Notes: generated by a model from the sequence alone, not told the origin. Shown: positions 1-8,497, numbered from the stretch's first letter. The stretch: DNA of 36,470 nucleotides from Gammaproteobacteria bacterium (GCA_015490755.1 WFXF01000072.1:1-36470), one strand, 5' to 3'. A program made the numbers and translations.

Positions 1-152
1 CCTGTCCGAGAATGAAAAGTCTACTGCGGAAAATCCATTTCGGCCATATTTGGTGTAAATTTTCGTTAAATAGAACAACTATTCGCCTCAAATTTACACC
101 AAATCTGCCTCAAAATGGCTTTCCCTCGCTACGACTTCCATTCTCGGACAGG
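1..152. repeat. Long imperfect palindromic repeat (MITE- or REP-like hairpin)
   Basis: The outer 14 bases CCTGTCCGAGAATG (1-14) are repeated exactly as the reverse complement at 139-152. A second exact arm, ATTTGGTGTAAATTT at 48-62, pairs with 90-104. The bases between the arms also pair imperfectly, and a 27-base central loop (63-89) remains. As RNA or single-stranded DNA the element would fold into one hairpin of about 150 bases. There is no ORF inside it. Only one copy lies in this window, so calling it a dispersed repeat is inference. Confidence 0.7.
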
Positions 153-197
153 CTCCTGGGAAAGCCTGATTTTTAAGCACATCAAGAACTCTTAATC

Positions 198-560
198 TTA
201 TTTGCTCATCGCTTTTTCATACATACGGTTTGAACGATCAATTGCAGAATTGGCGGCCTCTAATGCACGTGCAGCCTCTGCTTTGGCTTGCTCTGCTGCA
301 TTCAATGCTTGCTGGGCTCTGTTTTCTGCTGACATTGCCGCATCACTTGCATCCGAAACACTGTTCTGTGCGCTTTGAGCTGCACTCAATGCTTTATCTG
401 CCGTCGATTGAGCCGTCGCAGCATCTACTTTTGCTTCATCCGCTACAGTTAACGCTTGTGTTGCAGTCGCTTCAATGCTTTTCACATATCCTGAGCTGCA
501 TGCACTTAACATGACTACTGAAATTAAACCACCAACAATAAGAATAAGTTGTTTTTTCAT
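198..560 (-). CDS. Alanine-rich Lpp/OprI-like outer-membrane lipoprotein
   Basis: This is a 120-residue predicted lipoprotein. A basic start and a hydrophobic segment lead to a lipobox LSAC, with the acylated Cys at residue 21 followed by SS, which fits outer-membrane sorting. Nearly all the rest is a coiled-coil-like, Ala/Glu/Gln/Ser-rich stretch with Ala every three or four residues, like the alanine-zipper trimer of Lpp (Braun lipoprotein) and OprI. It is longer than E. coli Lpp (78 residues as precursor). The C-terminus ends in Ser-Lys, and in Lpp a terminal Lys is the residue crosslinked to peptidoglycan. A tether between outer membrane and cell wall is therefore plausible but inferred. 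It lies downstream of mnmE on the same strand after a gap of about 117 bases and is probably transcribed separately. Confidence 0.8.
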   Translation of the reverse strand: MKKQLILIVGGLISVVMLSACSSGYVKSIEATATQALTVADEAKVDAATAQSTADKALSAAQSAQNSVSDASDAAMSAENRAQQALNAAEQAKAEAARALEAANSAIDRSNRMYEKAMSK

Positions 561-677
561 TACGATCTCTCTCTAAATATTATAAAATTTTCCAGACAAC
601 ATCGCTTAAACTACATCCCTTTTCTATTTAACTCAATATCATTTGTCAGAATTTTTAACACTATCACAAAAAGCCTA

Positions 678-2030
678 TTACTTTCCAATACAAAAGCTGG
701 AAAATATTTTTCCTAACAGGTCATCTGAAGTAAACTCACCTGTAATTTCATTTAAAGCTTTTTGAGCCAGCAACAACTCTTCGGCCAATAACTCTCCCGC
801 CTTAAATTCAAGCAGCTGCTCTTTTCCTTTTTGCAAACACTCATGCGCTCTCATTAATGCATCAAGATGACGCCTTCTCGCCATAAATATTCCTTCAGCA
901 TTTTGTTGATAACCCATAATATCTAATAAATGCTGACACAAAAGATCGATACCATCGCCCTTTTTAGCAGACAGCAATAGTTCCACTCTGCACTCATTTT
1001 TGTACAAACCAGCTTTTTTTCCTGTCAGATCAATTTTATTTCTAACAATAGTTAGTGGTGTATTTTCCGGAAAATTGGCATTAATAATCTCTTGTTGCAG
1101 CAAAAAGTCCTCTCGATCATCCATGACGAATAAAATACAATCCGCTCGTTTAATCTCTTCACGCGCCCGAGCGATTCCCAACAGCTCAACGGGATCATCA
1201 CTTTTTCGAAGCCCAGCAGTATCAGTGATATGTAGAGGTATTCCTTTAATCGTAATTTGTTCTTTTAAAACGTCACGTGTCGTACCGGGAATATCAGTCA
1301 CAATTGCTGCATCACGACATGCAAGCCGATTAAGCAAACTCGACTTGCCTGCGTTAGGGTGGCCAGCAATCACAACATTCATGCCTTCTCTGAGCAAACT
1401 TCCCTGTTTGGCTGATTGGGTCAAACTCACTAATATATGTATTACATCATCCAGTAACCCTGCAATCTTGCCATCCGATAAAAAATCAATTTCTTCTTCT
1501 GGAAAATCAATTGCAGATTCAACATAAATACGTAAATGAATCAGACGCTCAACAAGTGCTTTTACTTCTTCCGAAAATTTGCCTTGTAGTGATCGAAGTG
1601 CGTTTCGTGCTGCTTGAACAGAGCTGCTTTCAATCAGGTCAGCTATTGCTTCAGCTTGCACAAGGTCCAGCTTGTCATTTAAAAAGGCACGCTCAGAAAA
1701 TTCGCCAGGCCTTGCGATACGCGCACCCAGCTCAACCACACGCTGCAACAACATATCCATCACAATAGGCCCACCGTGCGCCTGCAATTCCAGCACATCC
1801 TCACCAGTAAAAGAGTGGGGTGCAGGAAAGTAAAGCACGATACCTTGGTCAATCGTTTCTCTGTTTTGACCGTAAAAAGGTCTATAATCTGCACTTCTGG
1901 GCTCGGGCAAATAACCTAAAACCGCTTGAGCAATATTAACAACCAACTTTCCAGAAATACGAACAATTCCAACTCCACCACGACCCGAGGGGGTTGCCAA
2001 TGCTGCAATAGTGTCAATTTCAACAGACAT
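678..2030 (-). CDS. mnmE: tRNA-uridine 34 5-carboxymethylaminomethyl GTPase MnmE
   Basis: MnmE (TrmE) works with MnmG to modify the wobble uridine of several tRNAs, and couples GTP hydrolysis in its G domain to the reaction. The 450-residue product has the N-terminal tetrahydrofolate-binding domain ([13 protein letters not shown] near residue 15), a helical domain, and an inserted G domain. The G1 loop GHPNAGKSS is near residue 225, followed by TTRD (G2), DTAG (G3), NKID (G4) and a SAKKGDG loop. It ends in the family signature FCIGK with its conserved Cys. The length matches E. coli (454). The ATG at 2030 was chosen because the protein then starts like its homologues and has AGGTG a few bases upstream. 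An in-frame start at 2051 would lie inside a terminator hairpin. mnmG is not next to it. Confidence 0.97.
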   Translation of the reverse strand: MSVEIDTIAALATPSGRGGVGIVRISGKLVVNIAQAVLGYLPEPRSADYRPFYGQNRETIDQGIVLYFPAPHSFTGEDVLELQAHGGPIVMDMLLQRVVELGARIARPGEFSERAFLNDKLDLVQAEAIADLIESSSVQAARNALRSLQGKFSEEVKALVERLIHLRIYVESAIDFPEEEIDFLSDGKIAGLLDDVIHILVSLTQSAKQGSLLREGMNVVIAGHPNAGKSSLLNRLACRDAAIVTDIPGTTRDVLKEQITIKGIPLHITDTAGLRKSDDPVELLGIARAREEIKRADCILFVMDDREDFLLQQEIINANFPENTPLTIVRNKIDLTGKKAGLYKNECRVELLLSAKKGDGIDLLCQHLLDIMGYQQNAEGIFMARRRHLDALMRAHECLQKGKEQLLEFKAGELLAEELLLAQKALNEITGEFTSDDLLGKIFSSFCIGK

Positions 2031-2049
2031 AATAATGCACCTAAAAAAC

Positions 2050-2081
2050 AAAAAGCCTCATTATTAATAATGAGGCTTTTT
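2050..2081 (-). terminator. Hairpin terminator between yidC and mnmE
   Basis: The arms are exact: AAAAAGCCTCATTATT (2050-2065) followed directly by its reverse complement (2066-2081), a 16-bp palindrome that would close with a few central bases as loop. On the minus strand it is followed by a T-rich tract. It lies 39 bases after the yidC stop and only about 20 bases before the mnmE start codon. It probably ends most transcripts of the rpmH-yidC unit, and leakage through it would feed mnmE. Confidence 0.85.
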
Positions 2082-2119
2082 AAAAATCAATGAAAATTCC
2101 GTTTTCGGCCTAAAACTAT

Positions 2120-3775
2120 TTATGAATTATTGGGCTTAGCTTCATTTTCAATATTGCGAGTGATATACCACTGCTGGCTAATTGAGATAAGGTTATTTGT
2201 TACCCAATACAACACTAACCCAGCAGGAAAAAATGCAAAAAAGATTGTAAATATGAAAGGCATCATCATCATCATTTTAGCTTGCATTGGATCCGTTGGC
2301 GCAGGATTCAGTTTATGCTGAACAAACATTGATGCACCCATTAACAGTGGCAATATAAAATAGGGATCCTTACTGGATAGATCATTAATCCACAACATAA
2401 AGTCAGCCTGTCGCAGCTCCACACTTTCCAATAACACCCAATAAAGAGCAATAAATACAGGAATCTGTAATAGCATGGGCAAACAACCACTTACAGGGTT
2501 GATCTTTTCTTTTTTATACAGCTCCATGGTTGCTTTTGCCATACCGGCCCTGTCATCTGCATAACGCTCTTTTAAGGCGACCATACGTGGCTGCAAACGA
2601 CGCATATTCGCCATAGAGCGATAGCTTTTCGCTGAAAGCGGGAAAAATGCCAGTTTAATTAATAGTGTTACAAAAACAATAGACCAGCCCCAGTTTCCTA
2701 CAAACTGGTGAATGAAGTCCAATAACACAAAGAGTGGTTTGGCTAAAATTGTAAGCATGCCATAGTCGACCGTTAATTCCAGGCCTGGTGCCAATTTTGC
2801 CATTTCATTCTGAAGCTTAGGGCCAATAAACAGCTCTGTTTTAAATGCACCTTGGTCACCCGCAGCAACAATCTGTTCTGGTGACACCGCACCTAACAGA
2901 TAACGATCGTGATTCAGGGATTTCGAAAAAAAGTGCTCATTTCCACCCTTCTCTGGTACAATTGCAGCGACAAAGTAGTGCTGAATCATTGCAAGCCAAC
3001 CATTCGTAACATCGCGCTTCAGGTTTTGTAAAGACATATCAGAAAAGTCTATTTTTTCATACTTTTCGCTATCACTATAAATGACGCCGCCAGTGTAGGT
3101 ATAGATGAAGAATGAATCACTTTCTTCACCACTCGTACGCTGTAGCTGACGGTATTGACGACCTTTCCAGCTTTCGCCAGAGCCGTTTATAACAATTTGC
3201 TCCAGATCAACTACATAACTGCCGCGATGAAAAGTGTAAACTTTATCAACCTTAACCCCATTGGTATCTTGCCAATGAAGGGTTACCTTCAATTGATCGT
3301 CCCCTGGATATAGTTCGTACTCATTTTTTTCGGCACTAAAAACGGCATGATGATCAGGTGCGGCACCTTTTGAAAGCAAACCAGACTGAACAATAAAGCG
3401 TTTACTAGGTGTATCCTGTAAAAATTTGACAGGATTATCCGGATCTTTAGCATCAACAGGGTATTTCAGTAGGTCCAGCTCACGAATGTCTCCCCCTGTG
3501 GTACTTATTTTTATATTAAAAACATCTGTTTTTACTGTAATAAACTGTGTTTGATCTTCTGCAGACTCACTATTTAAAGGTACATCGTATGACCCAACAG
3601 GCGTACTTTGGACCACCACAGGTGCATCGGGTACATCAAGAGCTTGACTGTTTTCTGTTAGTGCAGTCGCTACAATTTCGGTTTCAGGGGGCTGATTATG
3701 ATCAAGCCATGCTTCCCACAATAAAAACAGAACAAATGCAAGTGAGATATAGAGAATGGGACGAAGGTTATCCAT
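2120..3775 (-). CDS. yidC: Membrane protein insertase YidC
   Basis: YidC inserts and folds inner-membrane proteins, alone or with SecYEG. The 551-residue length is that of the Gram-negative form (E. coli 548). An N-terminal membrane anchor (LYISLAFVLFLLWEAW, about residues 8-23) is followed by the large periplasmic P1 domain to about residue 330, then the conserved five-helix core. The core includes a cytoplasmic coiled hairpin after SMANMRRLQPRM, then NPVSGCLPMLLQIPVFIALY and ADFMLWINDLSSKDPYFILP. In the helix that carries the functionally important Arg in E. coli (R366), this protein has Lys (VTLLIKLAFFPLS), which keeps the positive charge in the groove. The start overlaps the end of yidD by 8 bases, so translation is probably coupled. 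Confidence 0.97.
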   Translation of the reverse strand: MDNLRPILYISLAFVLFLLWEAWLDHNQPPETEIVATALTENSQALDVPDAPVVVQSTPVGSYDVPLNSESAEDQTQFITVKTDVFNIKISTTGGDIRELDLLKYPVDAKDPDNPVKFLQDTPSKRFIVQSGLLSKGAAPDHHAVFSAEKNEYELYPGDDQLKVTLHWQDTNGVKVDKVYTFHRGSYVVDLEQIVINGSGESWKGRQYRQLQRTSGEESDSFFIYTYTGGVIYSDSEKYEKIDFSDMSLQNLKRDVTNGWLAMIQHYFVAAIVPEKGGNEHFFSKSLNHDRYLLGAVSPEQIVAAGDQGAFKTELFIGPKLQNEMAKLAPGLELTVDYGMLTILAKPLFVLLDFIHQFVGNWGWSIVFVTLLIKLAFFPLSAKSYRSMANMRRLQPRMVALKERYADDRAGMAKATMELYKKEKINPVSGCLPMLLQIPVFIALYWVLLESVELRQADFMLWINDLSSKDPYFILPLLMGASMFVQHKLNPAPTDPMQAKMMMMMPFIFTIFFAFFPAGLVLYWVTNNLISISQQWYITRNIENEAKPNNS

Positions 3776-4007
3776 TATGGGAACTTCTTTTCAAATGTTG
3801 TGGCACAAAATCTACTCCGCCATCATGCCATGGGTGGCAACGCGCTAACCGACAAATCGTTAACCATCCACCAGCAAATACACCATGCAATTTAATCGCT
3901 TCCTCGGCATAATTTGAGCAACTTGGATAAAAACGACAATTTTTCCCAAGCCATGGACTAATCAAATATTGATAACCACGAATTAAAGAAATAATTAATT
4001 TTTTCAT
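3768..4007 (-). CDS. yidD: Membrane protein insertion efficiency factor YidD
   Basis: This small 79-residue protein has the YidD signature: an amphipathic N-terminus (LISLIRGYQYLISPWLG), the Cys-containing CRFYPSCSNYAEEAI, then GWLTICRLARCHPWHDGGVD. In E. coli, YidD sits on the inner membrane and assists YidC-dependent insertion. It starts immediately after the rnpA stop codon and overlaps yidC by 8 bases, the conserved rnpA-yidD-yidC arrangement. Confidence 0.95.
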   Translation of the reverse strand: MKKLIISLIRGYQYLISPWLGKNCRFYPSCSNYAEEAIKLHGVFAGGWLTICRLARCHPWHDGGVDFVPQHLKRSSHNG

Positions 4008-4358
4008 CTAAGCAAGTTTTTGCCAAAGCTGATTGAAAGCCTCAGTAATTTGGTGATTGGTTTTTGTCACGAGCGAGCCTCGACCCAATACAACAAGATC
4101 AATACCGCTCAATGAGCACTTATGATGACGAAAACTCTCTCGTGCAAGCCGTTTAATACGATTACGTTTTGAAGCAAGCTTAATGGAGCGCTTTGATATA
4201 GCAAATCCCAAGCGAGGGTAATCAAGCCCATTATTTCGCCCCAAAACTAATAAACCTTTGACTGAATAACGTCGCGCATCATTAAAGACTCGTCGAAATT
4301 CATCAGATCGGGTCAATCTGAATTGCCTTGTAAAGCCTTGTAAACGAGAAGCTTTCAC
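4008..4358 (-). CDS. rnpA: Ribonuclease P protein component
   Basis: RnpA is the basic protein subunit that helps the RNase P RNA remove 5' leaders from tRNA precursors. The 116-residue product contains the family signature with KRNRIKRLARESFR, near residue 65, which contacts the RNA. Start FTRQFRLTRSDEFRRVF and the central GFAISKRSIKLA also fit. The start codon is GTG, 3 bases after the rpmH stop; an ATG that would keep the N-terminal region is not available. Length is normal (E. coli 119). It is co-transcribed with rpmH, yidD and yidC. Confidence 0.95.
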   Translation of the reverse strand: MKASRLQGFTRQFRLTRSDEFRRVFNDARRYSVKGLLVLGRNNGLDYPRLGFAISKRSIKLASKRNRIKRLARESFRHHKCSLSGIDLVVLGRGSLVTKTNHQITEAFNQLWQKLA

Positions 4359-4361
4359 GCT

Positions 4362-4496
4362 TTAAGCGCTCAGGCGAGCCCTTCCTTTGGCACGACGTGC
4401 ATTAAGAATTTTTCTGCCTGCTTTCGTGCTCATACGCGAACGAAATCCATGTGTACGTTTGCGCTTGATTACACTGGGTTGAAAAGTTCTTTTCAT
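4362..4496 (-). CDS. rpmH: 50S ribosomal protein L34
   Basis: A 44-codon gene reading [19 protein letters not shown] at its start and ending in [10 protein letters not shown], the typical length and sequence of bacterial L34. A ribosome-binding sequence GCAGGAA lies about 9 bases before the ATG. It heads the rpmH-rnpA-yidD-yidC unit that diverges from dnaA, the usual order at gammaproteobacterial origins. Confidence 0.97.
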   Translation of the reverse strand: MKRTFQPSVIKRKRTHGFRSRMSTKAGRKILNARRAKGRARLSA

Positions 4497-4568
4497 CTGA
4501 ATTATTCCTGCTTTAAGGTTTACGTTTCGTTTAAATTCTTAAAATTAGTGCAAATATGCAAACGGCGA

Positions 4569-4598
4569 AATGTACCCATTTTCAGTAGGTTTTGTCAA
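4569..4598 (-). promoter_or_regulatory. Predicted rpmH promoter
   Basis: On the minus strand, a perfect -35 hexamer TTGACA (4593-4598) is followed after 18 bases by TACATT (4569-4574), a four-of-six match to the -10 consensus. It lies about 70 bases upstream of the rpmH start codon and reads away from dnaA. Confidence 0.55.
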
Positions 4599-4643
4599 GT
4601 TAAGTTTCAACAATATACAAAAAGAAAATAGCAGTGGAAAAAC

Positions 4644-4673
4644 TTGTGGATAACTTATTTCAGAACGTATAAT
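4644..4673 (+). promoter_or_regulatory. Predicted dnaA promoter
   Basis: A perfect -10 hexamer TATAAT (4668-4673) has a weak -35 TTGTGG (4644-4649) 18 bases upstream. The start codon is about 57 bases downstream of the -10. The -35 overlaps a DnaA box. A 9-bp inverted repeat, TTATTTCAG (4655-4663) and CTGAAATAA (4678-4686), surrounds the -10 element. Confidence 0.6.
4645..4653 (-). promoter_or_regulatory. Perfect DnaA box upstream of dnaA
   Basis: The plus strand reads TGTGGATAA, the reverse complement of TTATCCACA, an exact match to the DnaA-box consensus TTATNCACA. It overlaps the predicted -35 of dnaA, which fits the known autorepression of dnaA by its product. Confidence 0.8.
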
Positions 4674-4729
4674 CGGCCTGAAATAACCTAGTATTAAAAA
4701 AACCGGATTTGGTAAAGGGGCAATAACCT

Positions 4730-6085
4730 GTGAGTTCATCTTTGTGGCAAATGTGCTTGGAACGATTAGAAGGTGATCTGAGCGCCCAGCAATTCAACAC
4801 CTGGATACGTCCTCTGCAAGCGATTGAAAAAAATGGAGCACTAAATTTACTGGCTCCTAATCGATTCGTTATGGATTGGGTCAATGAGCGTTTATTAAGT
4901 GATATTGAAGCCACAGTTAATGAACTGACTGACAACAAGCCACCTCTAATTATTCTGGAAATGGGGTCAATAAAAAAAGCTCCGACGCCCCCTGCCTTAA
5001 AGGAAGCAGCTGCAAATGGAGAGGCAAACATTGAGCAACCTCTTCAACACAACATAAATAACAGCAGCAGTGCACTTCAATGCAATTATACTTTTGAAAA
5101 TTTTGTTGCAGGAAAATCAAACCAGATGGCATGCGCAGCTTCAAAGCAAGTGGCCGAAAATCCCGGTGATGCCTACAACCCTCTTTTTATTTATGGTGGT
5201 GTTGGGCTTGGAAAAACGCACTTAATGCATGCTGTCGGTAACATGATACTTTCGAACAAACCTAAAGCGCGTGTTGCTTATCTACACTCTGAACGCTTTG
5301 TTGCGGATATGGTAAAAGCACTACAACACAACACAATCAATGAATTTAAACGTCATTATCGAACACTTGATGCACTACTCATTGACGACATTCAATTTTT
5401 TGCAGGCAAAGAACGCTCACAAGAAGAGTTCTTTCATACTTTTAACGCGTTGATGGAAGGCCAACAACAAATCATCATGACATGTGATCGTTACCCAAAG
5501 GAAATTGATGGCCTTGAAGATCGTTTGAAATCTCGTTTTGGCTGGGGGTTAACATGCTCTATTGAACCTCCGGAACTAGAAATTCGTGTTGCTATTTTAA
5601 TGAGCAAAGCCGCACAAGCAAATGTAGACCTTCCCGATGAAGTTGCATTTTTTATCGCCAAACGCATCAGATCTAACATTCGTGAACTTGAAGGTGCTTT
5701 AAAACGTGTTGTTGCCAACTCCCGATTCACCGGAAAATCCATTACACTTGAATTAACCAAAGAAGCTTTAAAAGACCTTCTCACCTTACAGGACAAACTT
5801 GTCACAATTGAAAATATTCAAAAAATGGTGGCTGACTACTATAAAATGCGTGTTGCAGACCTAATTTCAAAAAGAAGGACTCGAACTGTAGCTCGCCCAA
5901 GACAAGTTGCCATGAGCCTCTCAAAGGAACTCACAAACCACAGCTTGCCTGAGATCGGAGATGCCTTTGGCGGAAGGGATCACACAACAGTACTTCATGC
6001 CTGCCGGAAAATTGCAGAGCTTCGTGAATCAGATCGCCGGATCGGTGAGGACTATACTAACCTGTTAAGAACTCTAACAACATAA
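4730..6085 (+). CDS. dnaA: Chromosomal replication initiator protein DnaA
   Basis: DnaA binds DnaA boxes at oriC, melts the origin and loads DnaB. The 451-residue product has all four domains. Domain I starts [22 protein letters not shown] short Asn/Ser-rich linker lies near residues 90-115. The AAA+ domain III has the P-loop [13 protein letters not shown] near residue 156, Walker [10 protein letters not shown], and the sensor region [14 protein letters not shown]. Domain IV has the DNA-binding signature [15 protein letters not shown] near the C-terminus. The start is GTG with AAGGGG about 10 bases upstream; the protein aligns from its first residues with family members. It diverges from rpmH and is followed by the oriC candidate and dnaN. 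Confidence 0.98.
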   Translation: MSSSLWQMCLERLEGDLSAQQFNTWIRPLQAIEKNGALNLLAPNRFVMDWVNERLLSDIEATVNELTDNKPPLIILEMGSIKKAPTPPALKEAAANGEANIEQPLQHNINNSSSALQCNYTFENFVAGKSNQMACAASKQVAENPGDAYNPLFIYGGVGLGKTHLMHAVGNMILSNKPKARVAYLHSERFVADMVKALQHNTINEFKRHYRTLDALLIDDIQFFAGKERSQEEFFHTFNALMEGQQQIIMTCDRYPKEIDGLEDRLKSRFGWGLTCSIEPPELEIRVAILMSKAAQANVDLPDEVAFFIAKRIRSNIRELEGALKRVVANSRFTGKSITLELTKEALKDLLTLQDKLVTIENIQKMVADYYKMRVADLISKRRTRTVARPRQVAMSLSKELTNHSLPEIGDAFGGRDHTTVLHACRKIAELRESDRRIGEDYTNLLRTLTT

Positions 6086-6271
6086 TGTTGATAAAAACAT
6101 ATAAAATTTCTAAGTCTACTTTATCTACAATCTACTCACTAACAACAAAACACTTTAAAAGTGCTTTTTATACAGAAACAAAACACACGCAATACCTTGA
6201 TAAATAAAGTTATTTTATAATTATACACAGATTATTTTAACGTAATAACAGTAAATATAAAGATATATATT
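6086..6271. other. Candidate origin of replication (oriC), dnaA-dnaN gap
   Basis: This 186-base gap is very A/T-rich and contains one perfect DnaA box, TTATACACA at 6221-6229. Three sites have a single mismatch: TTATCAACA (minus strand, 6086-6094), TTATCTACA (6121-6129) and TTATACAGA (6168-6176). Position next to dnaA, box clustering and the nearby parS-like sites support an origin. Some gammaproteobacteria use the rpmH-dnaA gap instead, where only one box is seen here. Confidence 0.55.
6151..6168 (+). terminator. Weak hairpin after dnaA
   Basis: CACTTTAAAAGTG (6151-6163) can form a short 5-bp stem and is followed by CTTTTTAT. It may be a weak terminator for dnaA, or only part of the A/T-rich origin region. 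Confidence 0.3.
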
Positions 6272-7372
6272 ATGAATATATTAATTAATAGAGAAGATAT
6301 ATTGAAACCGCTGCAAATCGTTGGTGGTGTCATAGAAAAAAAGCAAACTTTAGCTGTTCTTTCTAATTTATTAATTAAATCTGATGGCAGTACGCTAACT
6401 TTTATCGGGACAGATACAGAAATTGAAATGGTCTCTTTTCTGCCATTCGAAACACCAGAACCCTTTGAAGTTACATTGCCAGCAAGAAAACTGATTGATA
6501 TTTGTCGAGCCTTGCCTGAGAATGCAGAAATAAAATTTACAACATCTGAAAATTCGCGGGTCACTATCCAGTCAGGCCGCAGTCGATTTTTACTCTCTAC
6601 GCTTCCTGTAGAGGATTTTCCCAATATTGATGCACTGAAAAATCCTTCAGAGTTTTCAATCGAGCAGTATAAATTAAAGAAGCTTTTAGAAAACACTACG
6701 TTCGCCATGGCCCTGCAGGATGTACGTTACTATCTTAATGGGCTTCTACTTGATATATCAATGAATAAGATAAAAGCGATTGCAACTGATGGGCATCGAT
6801 TAGCTTTCAGTGAAATTGAGTGCAGTACAAATGATCAAAATTCAAAAGCTATTGTGCCTAGAAAAGGCATATTAGAATTAGCACGCTTATTAGAAGATAA
6901 CGACGAACAAGTTTATATTTCAATCAGTAATAATCATATTCAAATCAAAACCAAGAATATGAGTTTCACTTCAAAACTAATAGATGGAAACTACCCTGAC
7001 TACAACAGGGTTATACCCAGCAATAGTAATAAAGAAGCTATTATTAACAGAGACAGCTTAAAACAAGCATTAACACGAACCTCAATCTTATCTAATGAAA
7101 AATATCGTGGTATATGTTTAGTCTTTTCAGATAATTTATTACAAATTGATACACATAACCCTGAACAAGAAGAAGCAGAAGAAGAGATTGAAATTATTTA
7201 CAGTGGTGAAAACCTGAAAATTGGTTTTAATGTAACGTATATTCTAGAAACAATATCAACTCTTAATACGGAAAACATTCACCTGTTTTTAAAAGATCCC
7301 GATAGTAGTTGTCTTATCATAGGAGAAGGTGATCATAGTTCAAAATACGTTGTTATGCCTATGCATATATAA
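6272..7372 (+). CDS. dnaN: DNA polymerase III beta subunit (sliding clamp)
   Basis: The beta clamp encircles DNA and tethers DNA polymerase III and repair factors. At 366 residues the length is exactly that of E. coli DnaN. Recognisable stretches include the start MNILINREDILKPLQIVGGVIE, TLPARKLIDICRALP near residue 70, the central DVRYYLNGLLLDI and ATDGHRLAF, and the C-terminal YVVMPMHI, close to the family ending that forms part of the binding pocket for partner proteins. It follows dnaA and is separated from recF by two bases, so dnaN and recF are probably co-transcribed. Confidence 0.98.
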   Translation: MNILINREDILKPLQIVGGVIEKKQTLAVLSNLLIKSDGSTLTFIGTDTEIEMVSFLPFETPEPFEVTLPARKLIDICRALPENAEIKFTTSENSRVTIQSGRSRFLLSTLPVEDFPNIDALKNPSEFSIEQYKLKKLLENTTFAMALQDVRYYLNGLLLDISMNKIKAIATDGHRLAFSEIECSTNDQNSKAIVPRKGILELARLLEDNDEQVYISISNNHIQIKTKNMSFTSKLIDGNYPDYNRVIPSNSNKEAIINRDSLKQALTRTSILSNEKYRGICLVFSDNLLQIDTHNPEQEEAEEEIEIIYSGENLKIGFNVTYILETISTLNTENIHLFLKDPDSSCLIIGEGDHSSKYVVMPMHI

Positions 7373-7374
7373 AC

Positions 7375-8460
7375 ATGGCAATTAACCGCTTGCTAATCAA
7401 TAATCTCCGCAATATAGATAGTGTTGACATCACATTATCACCCGGAATCAATGTTTTTTATGGTGATAATGGCAGTGGTAAAACCAGTGTATTAGAAGCA
7501 ATTTACCTGTTAGCCCGAGCCCGATCATTTAGAACGCAAAAACAAAAAGTTATTATTGCTAATAATAAAAGATCTTTTCAGATATTTTGTACTGTAGAGA
7601 ATAACAATACCCACCATGAAAAAAAAATAGGCATGGAGTTTATTAATAATAAAATTAAAATACATCTTTCAGGCCAGCCTCTCAAAAAATCATCCGACCT
7701 TACAAAGCTGCTTCCTTTACTTCTAATCACTCCCGATAGTAAAAACCTGATTTTTCAGGGACCAAGTCTTAGAAGAAAATTTTTAGACTGGGGAGTGTTC
7801 CACGTGGAACACTCTTTTTTAGAGTATTCAGTCAGATATCAAAGAGCATTAAAACAGCGCAATTCATTACTTAAACAAAAAATAAGTGAAAAACAACTTT
7901 ACAATTTTTGGGATCAAGAGCTAAAGCAGTTTGCTTTAAAAATTCATTCACTGAGAGAAGAGTACGTAAGTTATTTTTTTGAAAGGTTGGTTTTTTATTT
8001 GAATGAGCTGGTTAATATCAAGCCAATATCGATGGAATATTTAGCCGGATGGCCTCTAGAGCTAGAGTACAACCTCATGCTAACCAAAACTTACAACAAA
8101 GATATAAAGCTTGGATTTACGGAGAAAGGGCCGCACCGTTCTGACCTGTTATTTAAGGTGGAGGGCCAGCTTGTGCAAGAAAAGCTTTCGGGCGGGCAGT
8201 TAAAACTTTTCACTTGCGCACTCTATTTAGCTCAATGCGCACTATTTTCAGAAAAATCAAAGAGTTCAAACATCATCCTTATTGATGATTTACCTGCTGA
8301 ACTTGATGAAAAGCATCGCTACACATTATTAAAGTCATTATATTCTTTAGGCACACAAATTTTTGTGACAACCACTAATCTTGCAATGCTAGAATTGAAG
8401 CAATTTAAAAATACCAGATTGTTTCACGTGGAACATGGTAAAGTCAGAGAAATGGTATAA
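7375..8460 (+). CDS. recF: DNA replication and repair protein RecF
   Basis: RecF is an SMC-like ATPase that loads RecA at gaps together with RecO and RecR. The 361-residue product has Walker A GDNGSGKTSVLEA near residue 30, the ABC signature LSGGQ near residue 270, and a Walker B region ILIDDLPAELDEKHR near residue 300. It begins LLINNLRNIDSVDITLSPGIN, typical of the family. Two parS-like palindromes are embedded in the gene and impose the same peptide FHVEH twice, near residues 142-146 and 350-354. It lies between dnaN (two bases) and gyrB (82 bases). Confidence 0.96.
   Translation: MAINRLLINNLRNIDSVDITLSPGINVFYGDNGSGKTSVLEAIYLLARARSFRTQKQKVIIANNKRSFQIFCTVENNNTHHEKKIGMEFINNKIKIHLSGQPLKKSSDLTKLLPLLLITPDSKNLIFQGPSLRRKFLDWGVFHVEHSFLEYSVRYQRALKQRNSLLKQKISEKQLYNFWDQELKQFALKIHSLREEYVSYFFERLVFYLNELVNIKPISMEYLAGWPLELEYNLMLTKTYNKDIKLGFTEKGPHRSDLLFKVEGQLVQEKLSGGQLKLFTCALYLAQCALFSEKSKSSNIILIDDLPAELDEKHRYTLLKSLYSLGTQIFVTTTNLAMLELKQFKNTRLFHVEHGKVREMV
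7796..7811. promoter_or_regulatory. parS-like centromere site 1 (inside recF)
   Basis: TGTTCCACGTGGAACA is a perfect 16-bp palindrome matching the ParB-binding parS sequence known from Pseudomonas and close to the Bacillus consensus. The symmetry continues three more bases on each side (GAG and CTC), giving 22 bp in all (7793-7814). It lies about 1.6 kb from the oriC candidate, as expected for parS. Confidence 0.85.
8420..8435. promoter_or_regulatory. parS-like centromere site 2 (inside recF)
   Basis: TGTTTCACGTGGAACA differs from site 1 at one base and is intermediate between the Pseudomonas and Bacillus forms of parS. It lies 624 bp after site 1, near the 3' end of recF. Confidence 0.8.
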
Positions 8461-8497
8461 TTGCCAATACTGTAATTAACTAAAATTAGATGCTTGA

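Noticed and set aside
151-168. AGGCT/AGCCT hairpin followed by GATTTTT near the left edge
   Set aside because: Its T tract is on the plus strand, where no upstream gene is seen in this window; it cannot terminate the minus-strand lipoprotein gene.
1000-1527. Plus-strand reading frame opposite mnmE
   Set aside because: It lies entirely antisense to a well-supported mnmE and has no family resemblance.
4660-5031. Minus-strand frame over the start of dnaA
   Set aside because: It overlaps the dnaA promoter and coding region; dnaA is certain and this frame has no recognisable product.
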